Origin: Sandaracinaceae bacterium
GTDB lineage: Bacteria > Myxococcota_A > Polyangia > Polyangiales > JAFGIB01
Direction of reading: 5' to 3'
DNA: 37,127 nucleotides
NCBI GenBank assembly: GCA_017881055.1
Contig: JADGRF010000088.1
Span: 1 to 37,127, forward strand
How positions within the stretch are numbered: position 1 is the first letter of the stretch; each line of letters opens with the position of its first letter. Both the position numbers and the translations under genes were made by a program. Shown piece by piece: positions 15,131 through 23,017 of this stretch. The notes beneath the pieces were generated by a model that had not been told where the DNA came from, ran no database searches, and saw only the letters and a program-made list of their open reading frames with translations.

Positions 15131-16639
15131 ATGTCGCTTGCCCAGCTCGAACGCCAGTTTCGTCGTATCCATCACCTGCAGCACGTCTCCGCGATCTTGC
15201 AGTGGGACGAGGCCGTGATGATGCCGGCCGCAGCGGGCGACGCGCGCGCGGATGCGATGGCGACCTTCGGCGTAGTCGTGCACGAGCACTTGACCGCGCC
15301 GCAGCTGGTCGACTGGCTGGCGGCCGCCGAAGAGGAGGCGAGCACGGGCGCCCTCGACGCCGCGCAGCTGGCGAACTTGCGCGAGATTCGGCGCGCGGTG
15401 AAGCGCGCGTCGGCGCTGCCGGCGGAGCTCGTGGAGGCGTCGGCACGCGCGCAGATGCGCTGCGAGCAAGCCTGGCGTACGCAGCGCGCTGCCGGCGACT
15501 GGCACGGCTTTGCGCCGCTGCTCTCTGAGGTGGTGGCTCGCAAGCGCGAGGTCGCGAGCATTCTCGCAGAGGCGCTCGGCGTCCGCGCGTACGACGCGCT
15601 GCTCGACGAGTACGAGCCGTTCTGCACCAGCGCCGACATCGACCGCGTGTTCGCGCACCTGAAGGCGTTCTTGCCGCGATTGATCGACGAGGTGATCGAG
15701 CGTCAGCGCGGCGAGCCGGTGGTGCCGCTCGTAGGAATATTCCCGCGCGCTGCGCAGCACGCGCTCGGGCGTACGCTGATGGAAGCGGTGGGCTTCGACA
15801 TGCAGCACGGCAGGCTCGACGTCAGCCACCATCCGTTCTGCGGCGGAGTTGCAACTGACGTTCGTGTCACCACGCGCTACGACGAGAGTGACTTCACGAG
15901 CGGCCTGTTGGGCGTGCTGCACGAGACCGGACACGCCAAGTACGAGCAGGGCAGGCCCGCGCAGTGGAGCAGCCAGCCCGTGGGTGAAGCGCGCGGCATG
16001 TCGGTGCACGAGGGGCAGAGCCTGCTGCAAGAGATGCAGATCAGCCGCGGTCGCGAGTTCTTGCGGTTCGCGACTCGGCACATCGCCGAGGCGTTTCCGG
16101 ACGCCGCGCGCGCGGCACCGCAGGCGTTCACCGCCGACAACCTCGCGCTGCTGTTCACGCGCGTCGCGCGCAGCAAGATTCGCGTGGGTGCGGATGAAGT
16201 CACCTATCCGTGCCACATCCTGATCCGTTACGACCTCGAGCGCGCGCTGATCGACGGTCGCATCCGGGTCGGTGACATTCCGGAGGCGTGGGACGCCGGA
16301 ATGCAAGCGCTGCTCGGCATCTCGACCAAGGACGACTACCGCGACGGCTGCATGCAGGACGTGCATTGGTCCGCGGGCGCGTTCGGGTACTTCCCGACGT
16401 ACACGTTGGGCGCGATGACGGCGGCCCAGCTGTTTGCTGCCGCCGTGCGCCAGAACCCGGCCATCCCGCGCGAGATCGAGCACGGCACCTTCGCGAGCAT
16501 CAACGAGTTCCTGCGCGAGAACATCTGGAGCAAGGCGAGCCTGCTGACCACGCCCGAGCTGCTGCGGGCCGCCACGGGTGAGCCGCTCGACCCGAAGTAC
16601 TTCGAAGCGCACTTGCGACGGCGTTACCTGGAGCGCTGA
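15131..16639 (+). CDS. M32 family metallocarboxypeptidase (thermostable carboxypeptidase 1-like)
   Basis: Cytosolic zinc carboxypeptidase that removes C-terminal residues with broad specificity. The active site HETGH is at 264-268 with YEQG following, and the third ligand is E294 in SVHEGQSLLQE. Other family marks are SHHPFCGG (about 232-239), TTRYDESDF and the C-terminal GYFPTYTLGAM segment. At 502 residues it has the standard M32 length and is complete. The frame is open upstream, but ATG 15131 matches the family N-terminus (Q-x-x-x-x-R-x-I-x-x-L). No ribosome-binding site is visible; a TATCTT seven bases before ATG makes a leaderless message conceivable but unproven. Confidence 0.95.
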   Translation: MSLAQLERQFRRIHHLQHVSAILQWDEAVMMPAAAGDARADAMATFGVVVHEHLTAPQLVDWLAAAEEEASTGALDAAQLANLREIRRAVKRASALPAELVEASARAQMRCEQAWRTQRAAGDWHGFAPLLSEVVARKREVASILAEALGVRAYDALLDEYEPFCTSADIDRVFAHLKAFLPRLIDEVIERQRGEPVVPLVGIFPRAAQHALGRTLMEAVGFDMQHGRLDVSHHPFCGGVATDVRVTTRYDESDFTSGLLGVLHETGHAKYEQGRPAQWSSQPVGEARGMSVHEGQSLLQEMQISRGREFLRFATRHIAEAFPDAARAAPQAFTADNLALLFTRVARSKIRVGADEVTYPCHILIRYDLERALIDGRIRVGDIPEAWDAGMQALLGISTKDDYRDGCMQDVHWSAGAFGYFPTYTLGAMTAAQLFAAAVRQNPAIPREIEHGTFASINEFLRENIWSKASLLTTPELLRAATGEPLDPKYFEAHLRRRYLER

Positions 16640-16669
16640 CAGTCGTAGGGGCGGTTACGTGCCCCGCTC

Positions 16670-16700
16670 TTGAGACCCGCTCGGCATCGTGCTCTATCAT
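16670..16700 (+). promoter_or_regulatory. possible promoter of the cytochrome-quinoprotein gene
   Basis: TTGAGA (16670-16675), 19 bases, then TATCAT (16695-16700). Both boxes match the sigma70 consensus at five of six positions; the spacer is two bases too long. Transcription would start only a few bases before ATG 16712. Confidence 0.4.
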
Positions 16701-16711
16701 TCGCCACCGAT

Positions 16712-18919
16712 ATGAAGCGCGCATTTGCGATTAGCTTACTAACCTTGTCGTGCGCGTGTTCCAGCGCGTCCCCCACGCATCGCAGCGATGCGGGTTCAGC
16801 CGCCAGCGGCGCAAACAAGCCTGACGCGGGCGCGGACTCCGGCGCACCTGACGCCGGTCACGATGCGGGTGTCGCAGATGCTGGCAGCGTGGACGCGAGT
16901 AAGCCTCCTGCGCCGCGCAGACACGGCATCGAAGCGCGCGTGCGGAACACCACGTGTTTCTTGAACGGTGAACCGCCGCTCGACATCGTCCCGGTACGCA
17001 CCACGCCCGCATACAAGGCGTTCAACGCCACTTCAGCGCTCGGCGTTGCAAGCACGGGTGACTCACTCGCCGTAATCGAGAGCGCGGGCACGATTCGCTC
17101 GTTTGCCGCGAGCGGTACGGGCAGCAAGCCCAGCACGGTGCTGGATCTCACGGCGAGCGTGCGCCCCAACGGTCTGCGCGCTGCCGCGTTTCGCGCCGAC
17201 GGCCGCGTGCTCATTGCCAGCTTTCTGCCCGCGGACGCGCCGCTGCGCTTGGTGGTGGCGCGCTTTTCGGTGAGCACGCACGGCGTAGCGCAGCTCGCGT
17301 CGCGCGCAGACTTGCTCACGTTGCCGCTCAGCGACGCGGCGCGGGCCGGCGGTGCGCTCGCATTCCTGTTCGACGGAACGCTGGCCGTCGCGCTCGGCGA
17401 TGGCGGCGACTCGGTAGCTGCCGCGGAGCCGTTGATGCTCGCGGGCAAGCTCGTGCGCATCGACGTGAGCGCTGCGAGCGGCTACACGGTGCCCAGCGAC
17501 AACCCGTTCGTCGCGGACCCCGCCACGCTGCCCGAGGTCTACGCGCTTGGGCTCGGAGCGCCGACCTCTTGCACGGTCGATCGCGTCACGGGGCAGCTGT
17601 GGTGCGCGGACGCGGGCGATGCCACGAACGACTACGTGCTGCATGTGACTCCGGGCGCGGTGCTGCACCCGATCCTTTCATTTACCCGCGCGGGCTGCGG
17701 CGCCGTGCTCGGCTTCGTCTCGCGTGATGCCGCGTTGCCCGACATCCAAGGCGCGCTCGTATTCGGCGACGCTTGCGCGAAGCAGCTGACAGCGCTGCGC
17801 TTCGACGGCTCGCTGGTGCGCTCGCAGGGCGATCTCGCCACGCTGCCGGCCAATCTCGCCGCGTTCGGCGAAGACGCAGATGGACACATGCTCGCGGTGG
17901 ACACGAAAGGCGCGCTGCACGCGCTCGTGCGGCCGACGACCGCCGCTCCCACGTTCCCGACGACTGTCAGCAGCACCGGCTGCATCGCCGACATGAGCAC
18001 GCGCGCGCCGGCTCCGTCGCTAGTCCCGTTCGAGGTGCGTGCACCGCTCTGGTCGGATGGCGCGAAGAAGCATCGCTTCATCAGCCTGCCTGGCAAGCAG
18101 ACCATCGGCTTCACCAAGACGGGTGCGTGGCAGTTCCCCGTCGGCACGATGTTCATGAAAGAGTTCTTGCTGGACGACGACGACGACCCGAAGACGCCCG
18201 ACCCGATCATGGAGACGCGCTTCTTGGTGAAGAGAAGCGAGGCCGACTGGGAAGGCTACAGCTACATGTGGGATCGCGCGCGCAAGGATGCGTTCCTGCT
18301 GGAGGGCTCGGAGATCGGGAGCTATCCGATGCAGCCTGGCGCCACGGATAGCAGCGGCGCCAGCGTGCATCGTCATACGTTTCCCGATCGCACGCAGTGC
18401 TTGCTCTGCCACAACCCGGCCTCCGGTCGCGCGCTCGGCCTGCAGACCGGTCGCATGAACACCGATCACGACTACGACGGCTTCGTAGAAAATCAGCTGC
18501 AAGCGATGAGCTACGCGGGCTTCTTCAGCAAGGCGCTGCCCGCGAAGCCCGACGCGTTGCCACGCTTTCCGCAGCCGTCCGATACCAAGGCTCCGCTCGA
18601 AGGGCGTGCGCGCGCTTGGCTCTACGCCAACTGCTCGCACTGCCATCGCCCGGGCGGGCCCACGCCCGTGGCGCTCGACTTCCGCTTCGAGACCAAGCTT
18701 GCCGACACCAAGGCGTGCGGCCTCATGCCGCGCTTTGCGATCGCGCAGATCCCCGGCGCCAAGATCATCGACCCGGGCAGCTCGGCGCACAGCGAGCTGT
18801 TCTTCCGCTTGTCGAGCCGCGACCAGAACCAGATGCCGCCGATCGCCACGCTGATCAACGACCCGGTCGGCGTGGATGTGCTGCAGACCTGGATCGACTC
18901 GCTGAGCGTGTGCCCGTGA
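16712..18919 (+). CDS. lipoprotein: sorbosone/glucose-dehydrogenase-like propeller fused to SO2930-type diheme cytochrome c
   Basis: A 735-residue exported protein. A lipoprotein-like signal (SLLTLSCAC) is followed by an Asp-Ala-Gly repeat linker (about 25-63: PDAG, HDAG, ADAG). Residues about 95-410 form a quinoprotein (PQQ) sugar/sorbosone dehydrogenase-like beta-propeller, shown by GGALAF, GDGGD (229-233), AGKLVRID, VPSDNPF, PEVYALGLG and TGQLWCADAG. Residues about 420-735 resemble the SO2930 diheme cytochrome c family, with heme motifs CLLCH (563-567) and CSHCH (641-645). The fusion would pass electrons from a substrate to heme. However, at the position where active dehydrogenases have His before the GG of the 'HxGG' motif, this protein has R211, so catalysis is doubtful. 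It is convergent with the next cytochrome gene. Confidence 0.85.
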   Translation: MKRAFAISLLTLSCACSSASPTHRSDAGSAASGANKPDAGADSGAPDAGHDAGVADAGSVDASKPPAPRRHGIEARVRNTTCFLNGEPPLDIVPVRTTPAYKAFNATSALGVASTGDSLAVIESAGTIRSFAASGTGSKPSTVLDLTASVRPNGLRAAAFRADGRVLIASFLPADAPLRLVVARFSVSTHGVAQLASRADLLTLPLSDAARAGGALAFLFDGTLAVALGDGGDSVAAAEPLMLAGKLVRIDVSAASGYTVPSDNPFVADPATLPEVYALGLGAPTSCTVDRVTGQLWCADAGDATNDYVLHVTPGAVLHPILSFTRAGCGAVLGFVSRDAALPDIQGALVFGDACAKQLTALRFDGSLVRSQGDLATLPANLAAFGEDADGHMLAVDTKGALHALVRPTTAAPTFPTTVSSTGCIADMSTRAPAPSLVPFEVRAPLWSDGAKKHRFISLPGKQTIGFTKTGAWQFPVGTMFMKEFLLDDDDDPKTPDPIMETRFLVKRSEADWEGYSYMWDRARKDAFLLEGSEIGSYPMQPGATDSSGASVHRHTFPDRTQCLLCHNPASGRALGLQTGRMNTDHDYDGFVENQLQAMSYAGFFSKALPAKPDALPRFPQPSDTKAPLEGRARAWLYANCSHCHRPGGPTPVALDFRFETKLADTKACGLMPRFAIAQIPGAKIIDPGSSAHSELFFRLSSRDQNQMPPIATLINDPVGVDVLQTWIDSLSVCP

Positions 18920-18946
18920 GCTGAGTCGGATAGCGCGCAAAGAACA

Positions 18947-18979
18947 ACGCCCCCGAACCGGTTCACGGCTCGGAGGCGT
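18947..18979. terminator. likely terminator hairpin between the two convergent cytochrome genes
   Basis: Arms ACGCC / GGCGT, CCGA / TCGG and CCG / CGG form an interrupted GC-rich stem closed by a loop containing GTTCA. A moderately T-rich tail (TTCGTGGTTGT) follows on the plus strand, fitting the end of the quinoprotein-cytochrome gene. Confidence 0.5.
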
Positions 18980-18989
18980 CTTCGTGGTT

Positions 18990-19018
18990 GTCAGCTGTCA
19001 GTTTATAGCTGTCAGCTG
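18990..19018. repeat. GTCAGCTGTCAG / AGCTGTCAGCTG short repeats
   Basis: AGCTGTCAG appears twice, separated by TTTAT, and TCAGCTG at either end is part of the same pattern. It lies just after the hairpin and before the stop of the minus-strand cytochrome gene. Function not known. Confidence 0.5.
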
Positions 19019-19025
19019 GATGCGA

Positions 19026-20594
19026 TCAGAGCGAGCTGGTCACGCACGCAGATGCGGGATCCTCGGCCAAGCACTTGAGGGTGACGCTAGTGTCGCACTT
19101 CTGGCAGGCACCGCAGTCGCTGTCGGCGGTGCAGGCGGCTCCGGTGCATTCCTTGGTGGGCGCGCCGTTGATCGTGATGCTCGTGCAGGCTTCACCGACT
19201 TCGCAATCGCCCACCACCGCACAGTAGCGCGCGGGTGCCTGGTGCTTCTTGTCGCCGGTGATGAACGTCGCCTTTTGGATCGTGGTGATGTACGTGTAGA
19301 CGGCTTCCTTGTCCTGGTTCGTCATGTTGCGGAACACGTCGAACGGCATCGGGAAGCCAAGCGTATGCGGCGTCGCGCTGGTGAAGGAAACACCCGAGAG
19401 CCAGGTGTCGAGGAACCCCGCGTACGGCAGCGTGAAGCCGTAAAGATCGCCGGTGAGGTTGGCGCTCATCGTGCGCACCTGGCCGAGGATCGGCTGCAGT
19501 GGCGGCGGTACGGCGAAGGCCTGGCCGCCCGCGAGGAAGTGCGTGGTGTCCACCTTGTGGGTCATCTTGTTGCGGCCGCCCACGGTGTGGCACTCGTTGC
19601 ACAGGCCCGGGCCGTTCACGATGTAGCTGCCACGACCGTACAGCGCTTGCTGCGAGGGCGTGAGCGCGGCCGCGGTGGCGTCGTCGGCGAGCGGCGAGAT
19701 CGCGAGGCCCCGCAGCACGTCGTTGCCGTCGTACTCTTCGGCCGCGAGGTTGGTCGGCTTACCTGCAACCGGATCGAACGCGGCGGGTAGCGGACGGTTG
19801 GTGGCGCCATCCCCGAAGGTCGTGGTAGCGAGGGGCTTGCCGTTCGAGGCGTAGAACAGCGCCGTGTTAGGTGCAAACTTGGGCTTCACGTCGCTCTGCA
19901 CCGGGTTGCTGACCGCGGGGATCTGCTTCAGGTAGTGATACACGTCGCGCAGGTCGCGATCGGTGAGCCAGCGCAGCTGCGCCCACGGCATCACGATCAG
20001 CGAGGTGGCGCCGGTCGCGTCTTTGAAGTCCATGCCGGTGCGCAGAGCCTTCACGAACTGGTCCTCGCTCAGCTTGAGGCCCGTGGTCTTGTCGGGCGTG
20101 AGGTTGCGGGTGAACACGTGGCCGTCGGTGCAGCCGGCGGCGGGCGGCGTGCACGGAGCGCCGACGCTGGTGAAGCCACCGATCGGGAAGTCCACGTTAC
20201 CGGCCAAGAACAACGTCTCGCCGTGAGCTCCGCTGCCGTTGTGACAGCCTTGGCAGTCGGCGACGGCGTTCACGAGGTACGCGCCGCGACCGACGCTCTC
20301 CGTCTGATCACCATCGAGGCCCGTCAGGTCGACCGCGACCTTGGAGATCGACAGTCCGAGACGCGCGTTCTCGGACAGAATGATGTCGTTGCCATTGGTG
20401 CCGTTGGTGCCGTCTTTGCCGTTGGCGCCGGTCGCCCCCTTGGCGCCATCGGCTCCGTCCTTGCCGGCGGGGCCGGTCTTGCCATCGACGCCATCTTTGC
20501 CATCGGGGCCATCGACACCTGCTTTGCCGGTCGAGCCGGAGCAAGCGGAAACAATCAGCGCCGTAAGCGCTACGAGCACGAGTCTAGGTTGCAT
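19026..20594 (-). CDS. diheme cytochrome c lipoprotein with collagen-like stalk and Cys-rich tail
   Basis: A 522-residue exported lipoprotein: hydrophobic signal ending IVSAC with C18 as lipid site. Residues 23-70 are 16 uninterrupted Gly-X-Y triplets of collagen type (rich in GKD, GAD, GTN). Next come two cytochrome c domains with heme motifs CQGCH (114-118) and CNECH (332-336); methionines such as those around 375 and 416 are candidates for distal ligands. The last 65 residues hold ten cysteines (458-517) and probably form a disulfide-tied module, like small Cys-rich tails of myxobacterial surface proteins. The start is fixed by AAGGAG (20603-20608) before ATG 20594. A trimeric collagen stalk holding hemes away from the membrane would be unusual; the electron partner is unknown. 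Confidence 0.88.
   Translation of the reverse strand: MQPRLVLVALTALIVSACSGSTGKAGVDGPDGKDGVDGKTGPAGKDGADGAKGATGANGKDGTNGTNGNDIILSENARLGLSISKVAVDLTGLDGDQTESVGRGAYLVNAVADCQGCHNGSGAHGETLFLAGNVDFPIGGFTSVGAPCTPPAAGCTDGHVFTRNLTPDKTTGLKLSEDQFVKALRTGMDFKDATGATSLIVMPWAQLRWLTDRDLRDVYHYLKQIPAVSNPVQSDVKPKFAPNTALFYASNGKPLATTTFGDGATNRPLPAAFDPVAGKPTNLAAEEYDGNDVLRGLAISPLADDATAAALTPSQQALYGRGSYIVNGPGLCNECHTVGGRNKMTHKVDTTHFLAGGQAFAVPPPLQPILGQVRTMSANLTGDLYGFTLPYAGFLDTWLSGVSFTSATPHTLGFPMPFDVFRNMTNQDKEAVYTYITTIQKATFITGDKKHQAPARYCAVVGDCEVGEACTSITINGAPTKECTGAACTADSDCGACQKCDTSVTLKCLAEDPASACVTSSL
20386..20526 (-). repeat. collagen-like Gly-X-Y coding repeat
   Basis: About 16 nine-base units encoding Gly-X-Y triplets. 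At the DNA level the units are imperfect (GCCGTTGGT, GCCATCGGG variants on the plus strand), so the repeat may expand or contract by recombination in units that keep the frame. Confidence 0.85.
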
Positions 20595-20748
20595 ACGGGA
20601 ATCTCCTTGAACCGGGTTCGGTTGCGACGTTTATACGCGCGGCCATCGCACGGGGTAGGAAACAAGTGCAAGTAAAACGAAGAAAATGAGCGCGGCCGCG
20701 TGGAAAGCTTGGTTGCAGGTGGGGAGGGCCACGGTTTGTGAGGCTGGG

Positions 20749-20848
20749 GGGATCGCGGCTTCATCGAAACAATCTCGAGACCGTTCGAAGACAGCGACGC
20801 GGTCGACGACCTCCTCCGAAGCATCAAGAGCGCGCGCACGCGGGAGTG
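20749..20848 (+). pseudogene. possible remnant of a small coding region
   Basis: One frame reads GDRGFIETISRPFEDSDAV and continues with a coding-like sequence to a TGA near 20846, but has no start codon after the preceding stop. It lies just upstream of the nucleotidyltransferase-like pseudogene and could be the 3' piece of a partner gene, or the frame-shifted front of the same gene. Otherwise the 290 bases between 20595 and 20886 show nothing I recognise. Confidence 0.25.
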
Positions 20849-20886
20849 ACAGCGGTCACCGGCGCCTCTGCGCCGCGGCTGAAGCA

Positions 20887-21273
20887 ATGGCAGCGCTCTG
20901 TGGCCTGCGTATCGCCGAGCTCGATGGTCTTGCTCGCAAGGTCGCGGATCGGCTCAATGTCGCCCCCGATTGGCTCAACGCACACTTCGAAACCTTCACC
21001 GCCGTGTTGCCCCACGACTACGCCGCGCGCCTGCGCACCGTGTATTCGGGCAAGCACCTGCAAGTGGACGCGCTCGGGCCCTAGGATCTGCTCGTGATGA
21101 CGTGCTTCGCCGGGGGAGACAAAGACCGTCCTCATGCTCGCAAGCTCATCAAGCTCGCAGGCGATCTGTCCATCGTCGACCGGCAGCTAGAGCTCCTGGC
21201 GGACAAACGCTATCCCGGAGCACAAAAGGCCGCGGACTACTTCGATGACCTCCGTGACGAGGCTGGCCTGTGA
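20887..21273 (+). pseudogene. nucleotidyltransferase-like (DUF6036-type) gene interrupted by a TAG
   Basis: The reading frame encodes a coherent protein (GLARKVADRLNVAPDWLN, then LPHDYAARLRTVYSGKHLQ) that runs into TAG at 21082-21084 and continues in the same frame as DLLVMTCFAGGDKDRPHARK to TGA at 21271-21273. Intact relatives, as I remember the family, read LGPEDLLVMK here, so a single GAG-to-TAG change explains the stop. The N-terminal nucleotidyltransferase core (GGS and D-x-D motifs) is not visible upstream, so the gene is probably also truncated at its 5' end. GTG 21094 or ATG 21097 could reinitiate a 59-residue fragment. It overlaps the next gene by GTGA. Assignment to DUF6036 is from recollection of the C-terminal pattern and is tentative. 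Confidence 0.5.
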
Positions 21274-22004
21274 GCGGTTTGCTCGCGCACGCTCCGACCG
21301 AGGCCGAGCTCGAACGCCTCTACCACGACCTAGCCGCATTGGGCGCACCCTCGGTGGGCCGCAACCGTCCGTGGCCTTACCGCCCGCGCTCTCGCGAACA
21401 GCTCGTCGCGCTCGCAGGCGAAATGCTGCGATACGACGCACGGTTGCTGTCCATCCTGCTGCAGTACTTTCTCGGCCACTGGTCGACGCTCGATCCGTTG
21501 CAGCTGCGATCGGCAATGCGTGGCATGCGCTGGCCGCAAGCATTGCTGGTCGTGCTCGAGTTCGTCAAAGCGGAAACGAGCGACGCTGAACTACGTCACA
21601 TGGCCGACTACCTGGGCGCCGGTTTCACACGCATCGACCCGGTCGAGCGATTCTTTCTGGACGCCGAGCGCCCCGCCAGCCGGATGGCGCAGCGCTCTCT
21701 AGGTCGCAACCTACGAGCCTACGCGCGCTGGGGTTTCGTCGGTCACGAAAAGCCCATCGTCGACGTCACCACCAAGCGCACGGTCGGCCGTTACGACGCC
21801 GAAACCCGCATCCGCATCCTCTCCGAGCTCGCTGCCACGACGGAGTCGTTCTCACTCGCCGACTATCTGGCAGCCGTCGATCACGCTGTCAGTCGCCAGC
21901 AGGCTCTCGTTGATCTACGCGGCGTGCCAAACCTCAGACCCACGGGCCACGGACGCGGCGCGCGCTGGCGCGTGAAGAAAGTCAGGTCGCGCAAAGGCGC
22001 GTGA
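21270..22004 (+). CDS. putative winged-helix DNA-binding protein, partner of the broken nucleotidyltransferase
   Basis: A 244-residue cytosolic protein with no membrane segment. The C-terminal about 55 residues look like a winged helix: a helix SLADYLAAVDHAV, a recognition-type helix SRQQALVDLRG and a wing PTGHGRGARWRVKK that ends basic. The middle part (about 60-160) is helical and unfamiliar. The start GTG at 21270 overlaps the TGA of the preceding pseudogene (GTGA), so the two were translationally coupled. A nucleotidyltransferase-like protein next to a winged-helix protein recalls AbiE-type (type IV) toxin-antitoxin pairs, though neither protein is recognisably AbiEi or AbiEii. Possibly an orphan antitoxin or regulator after loss of its partner (inference). 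Confidence 0.6.
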   Translation: MSGLLAHAPTEAELERLYHDLAALGAPSVGRNRPWPYRPRSREQLVALAGEMLRYDARLLSILLQYFLGHWSTLDPLQLRSAMRGMRWPQALLVVLEFVKAETSDAELRHMADYLGAGFTRIDPVERFFLDAERPASRMAQRSLGRNLRAYARWGFVGHEKPIVDVTTKRTVGRYDAETRIRILSELAATTESFSLADYLAAVDHAVSRQQALVDLRGVPNLRPTGHGRGARWRVKKVRSRKGA

Positions 22005-22109
22005 GCCGGCGGGGAAGCGGTGAGGGCCTTCGGCGGCAATGTTGAAGTGACGGTGTCTGGTCTGGTCATGCCGCCAACAGCTGCGATACAGTCGGTTCTC
22101 GAAACGACG

Positions 22110-22244
22110 ATGTCCGAGCGCCGAACAAAGTTGTTTCAAAAGCAGTGGGACCTGGTCATGGCGCTCCAGCGCCATGCACGTGGCATCAGTCGCAAGCGCT
22201 TGATCGAGGTCACAGGGTTGCCATCGACGACGCTGCACCGGGAC
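22110..22244 (+). pseudogene. 5' fragment of an HTH (DeoR/WYL-type) regulator gene
   Basis: The frame from ATG 22110 gives MSERRTKLFQKQWDLVMALQ, then RKRLIEVTGLPSTTLHRD, which is the usual opening of WYL/DeoR-like regulators: a helix of the form 'RLL-x-LL', then a helix-turn-helix ending in T-x-x-RD. The match stops abruptly after 45 residues. The frame remains open to 22559, but the remaining sequence does not resemble a regulator. The WYL or effector domain is missing. The gene is therefore a truncated front end, probably inactive. The rest of the 22005-22472 interval contains no other convincing gene; it holds an 18-base direct repeat and a coding-like stretch on the opposite strand. Confidence 0.5.
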
Positions 22245-22365
22245 CACGACGCCGCCGGGCAGCCATTCCTTGGGCACGGAGGTTTGGTTGGGATCGCTCA
22301 TGTCCGCGCAATCCCACGCCTCGATCAGCTGCTCAACGTCCACCGTGAACGGTTACGTGACCCGG

Positions 22366-22454
22366 GTCTCCGTCGCGTTCGCGCGACGGCTCTATTGAAG
22401 CCGGTGTCAGGTGCAACTGTCGCCGCGGGTCGCGAGGTCTCCGTCGCGTTCGCG
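22366..22454. repeat. 18-bp direct repeat GTCTCCGTCGCGTTCGCG
   Basis: Identical copies at 22366-22383 and 22437-22454, starting 71 bases apart, in the non-coding stretch between the HTH fragment and the Ogt gene. Confidence 0.7.
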
Positions 22455-22472
22455 ACAGCTCCGCGCCCAGTG

Positions 22473-22970
22473 CTACCGGTCAGTCGCACGCGCATGCATT
22501 GCCTCGTGCATCAGGAGCCAACGCTTGTTCTCTGTGCCGCCTGCGTATCCTGCGAGTGAACCGCTGGCAGCAATGATGCGATGGCACGGGACGAAGATGC
22601 ACAGCGGGTTCTTCTTGGTCGTGTTGCCGATGGATCGTGATGTACCGGGCACACTCAGCAAGCGCGCAAGTTGAGCGTAGCTGCGGGTTTCTCCAAAGGG
22701 CACGCTCGGCAACGCGTCCCAGACGGCGCGCTCGAAGGCGGTCCCTTGTGTCACCAAAGCCGTGGCGAACGTCCGCAGTTCACCGCGGAAGTATTCCTTC
22801 AGCTCGCGGCACGCGTGCAGCAGTACCGCGTGCTTGTCCGCATATCGGCATGCGATCGGCTTCCTTCGTTGCCGTTCAGGAAAGTACACGTTGACGAGAC
22901 CCGCGTCGGTTGCGATCAAACACAGGGGGCCGACCGGCGTGTTGCAAGTTGTCTGAAACAGCTCGTTCAC
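22473..22970 (-). CDS. ogt: methylated-DNA--[protein]-cysteine S-methyltransferase (Ogt type)
   Basis: Suicide DNA-repair protein that moves a methyl group from O6-methylguanine or O4-methylthymine to its own cysteine. The active-site motif PCHR is at 128-131 (C129), preceded by NPLCIFV and followed by AASGSLAGYAGGTENK, the C-terminal hallmark. The DNA-binding helix-turn-helix region PFGETRSYAQLARLLSVPG lies at about 91-109. The N-terminal domain is short, and 165 residues is normal for Ogt; no Ada regulatory domain. GTG 22970 is chosen because the family begins near this point; the upstream frame is open but belongs to other small ORFs. An ordinary repair gene in an otherwise eroded patch. 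Confidence 0.93.
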   Translation of the reverse strand: MNELFQTTCNTPVGPLCLIATDAGLVNVYFPERQRRKPIACRYADKHAVLLHACRELKEYFRGELRTFATALVTQGTAFERAVWDALPSVPFGETRSYAQLARLLSVPGTSRSIGNTTKKNPLCIFVPCHRIIAASGSLAGYAGGTENKRWLLMHEAMHARATDR

Positions 22971-23017
22971 GTCCAGCCCAATTCTGCTCAACCCCAGCCG
23001 CCCGCGTACCAAGTGCT

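Noticed and set aside
20686..20886. Upstream part of the nucleotidyltransferase-like frame as genuine N-terminus
   Set aside because: The translation is a Ser/Arg/Ala-rich composition with no nucleotidyltransferase core motifs; it looks non-coding.
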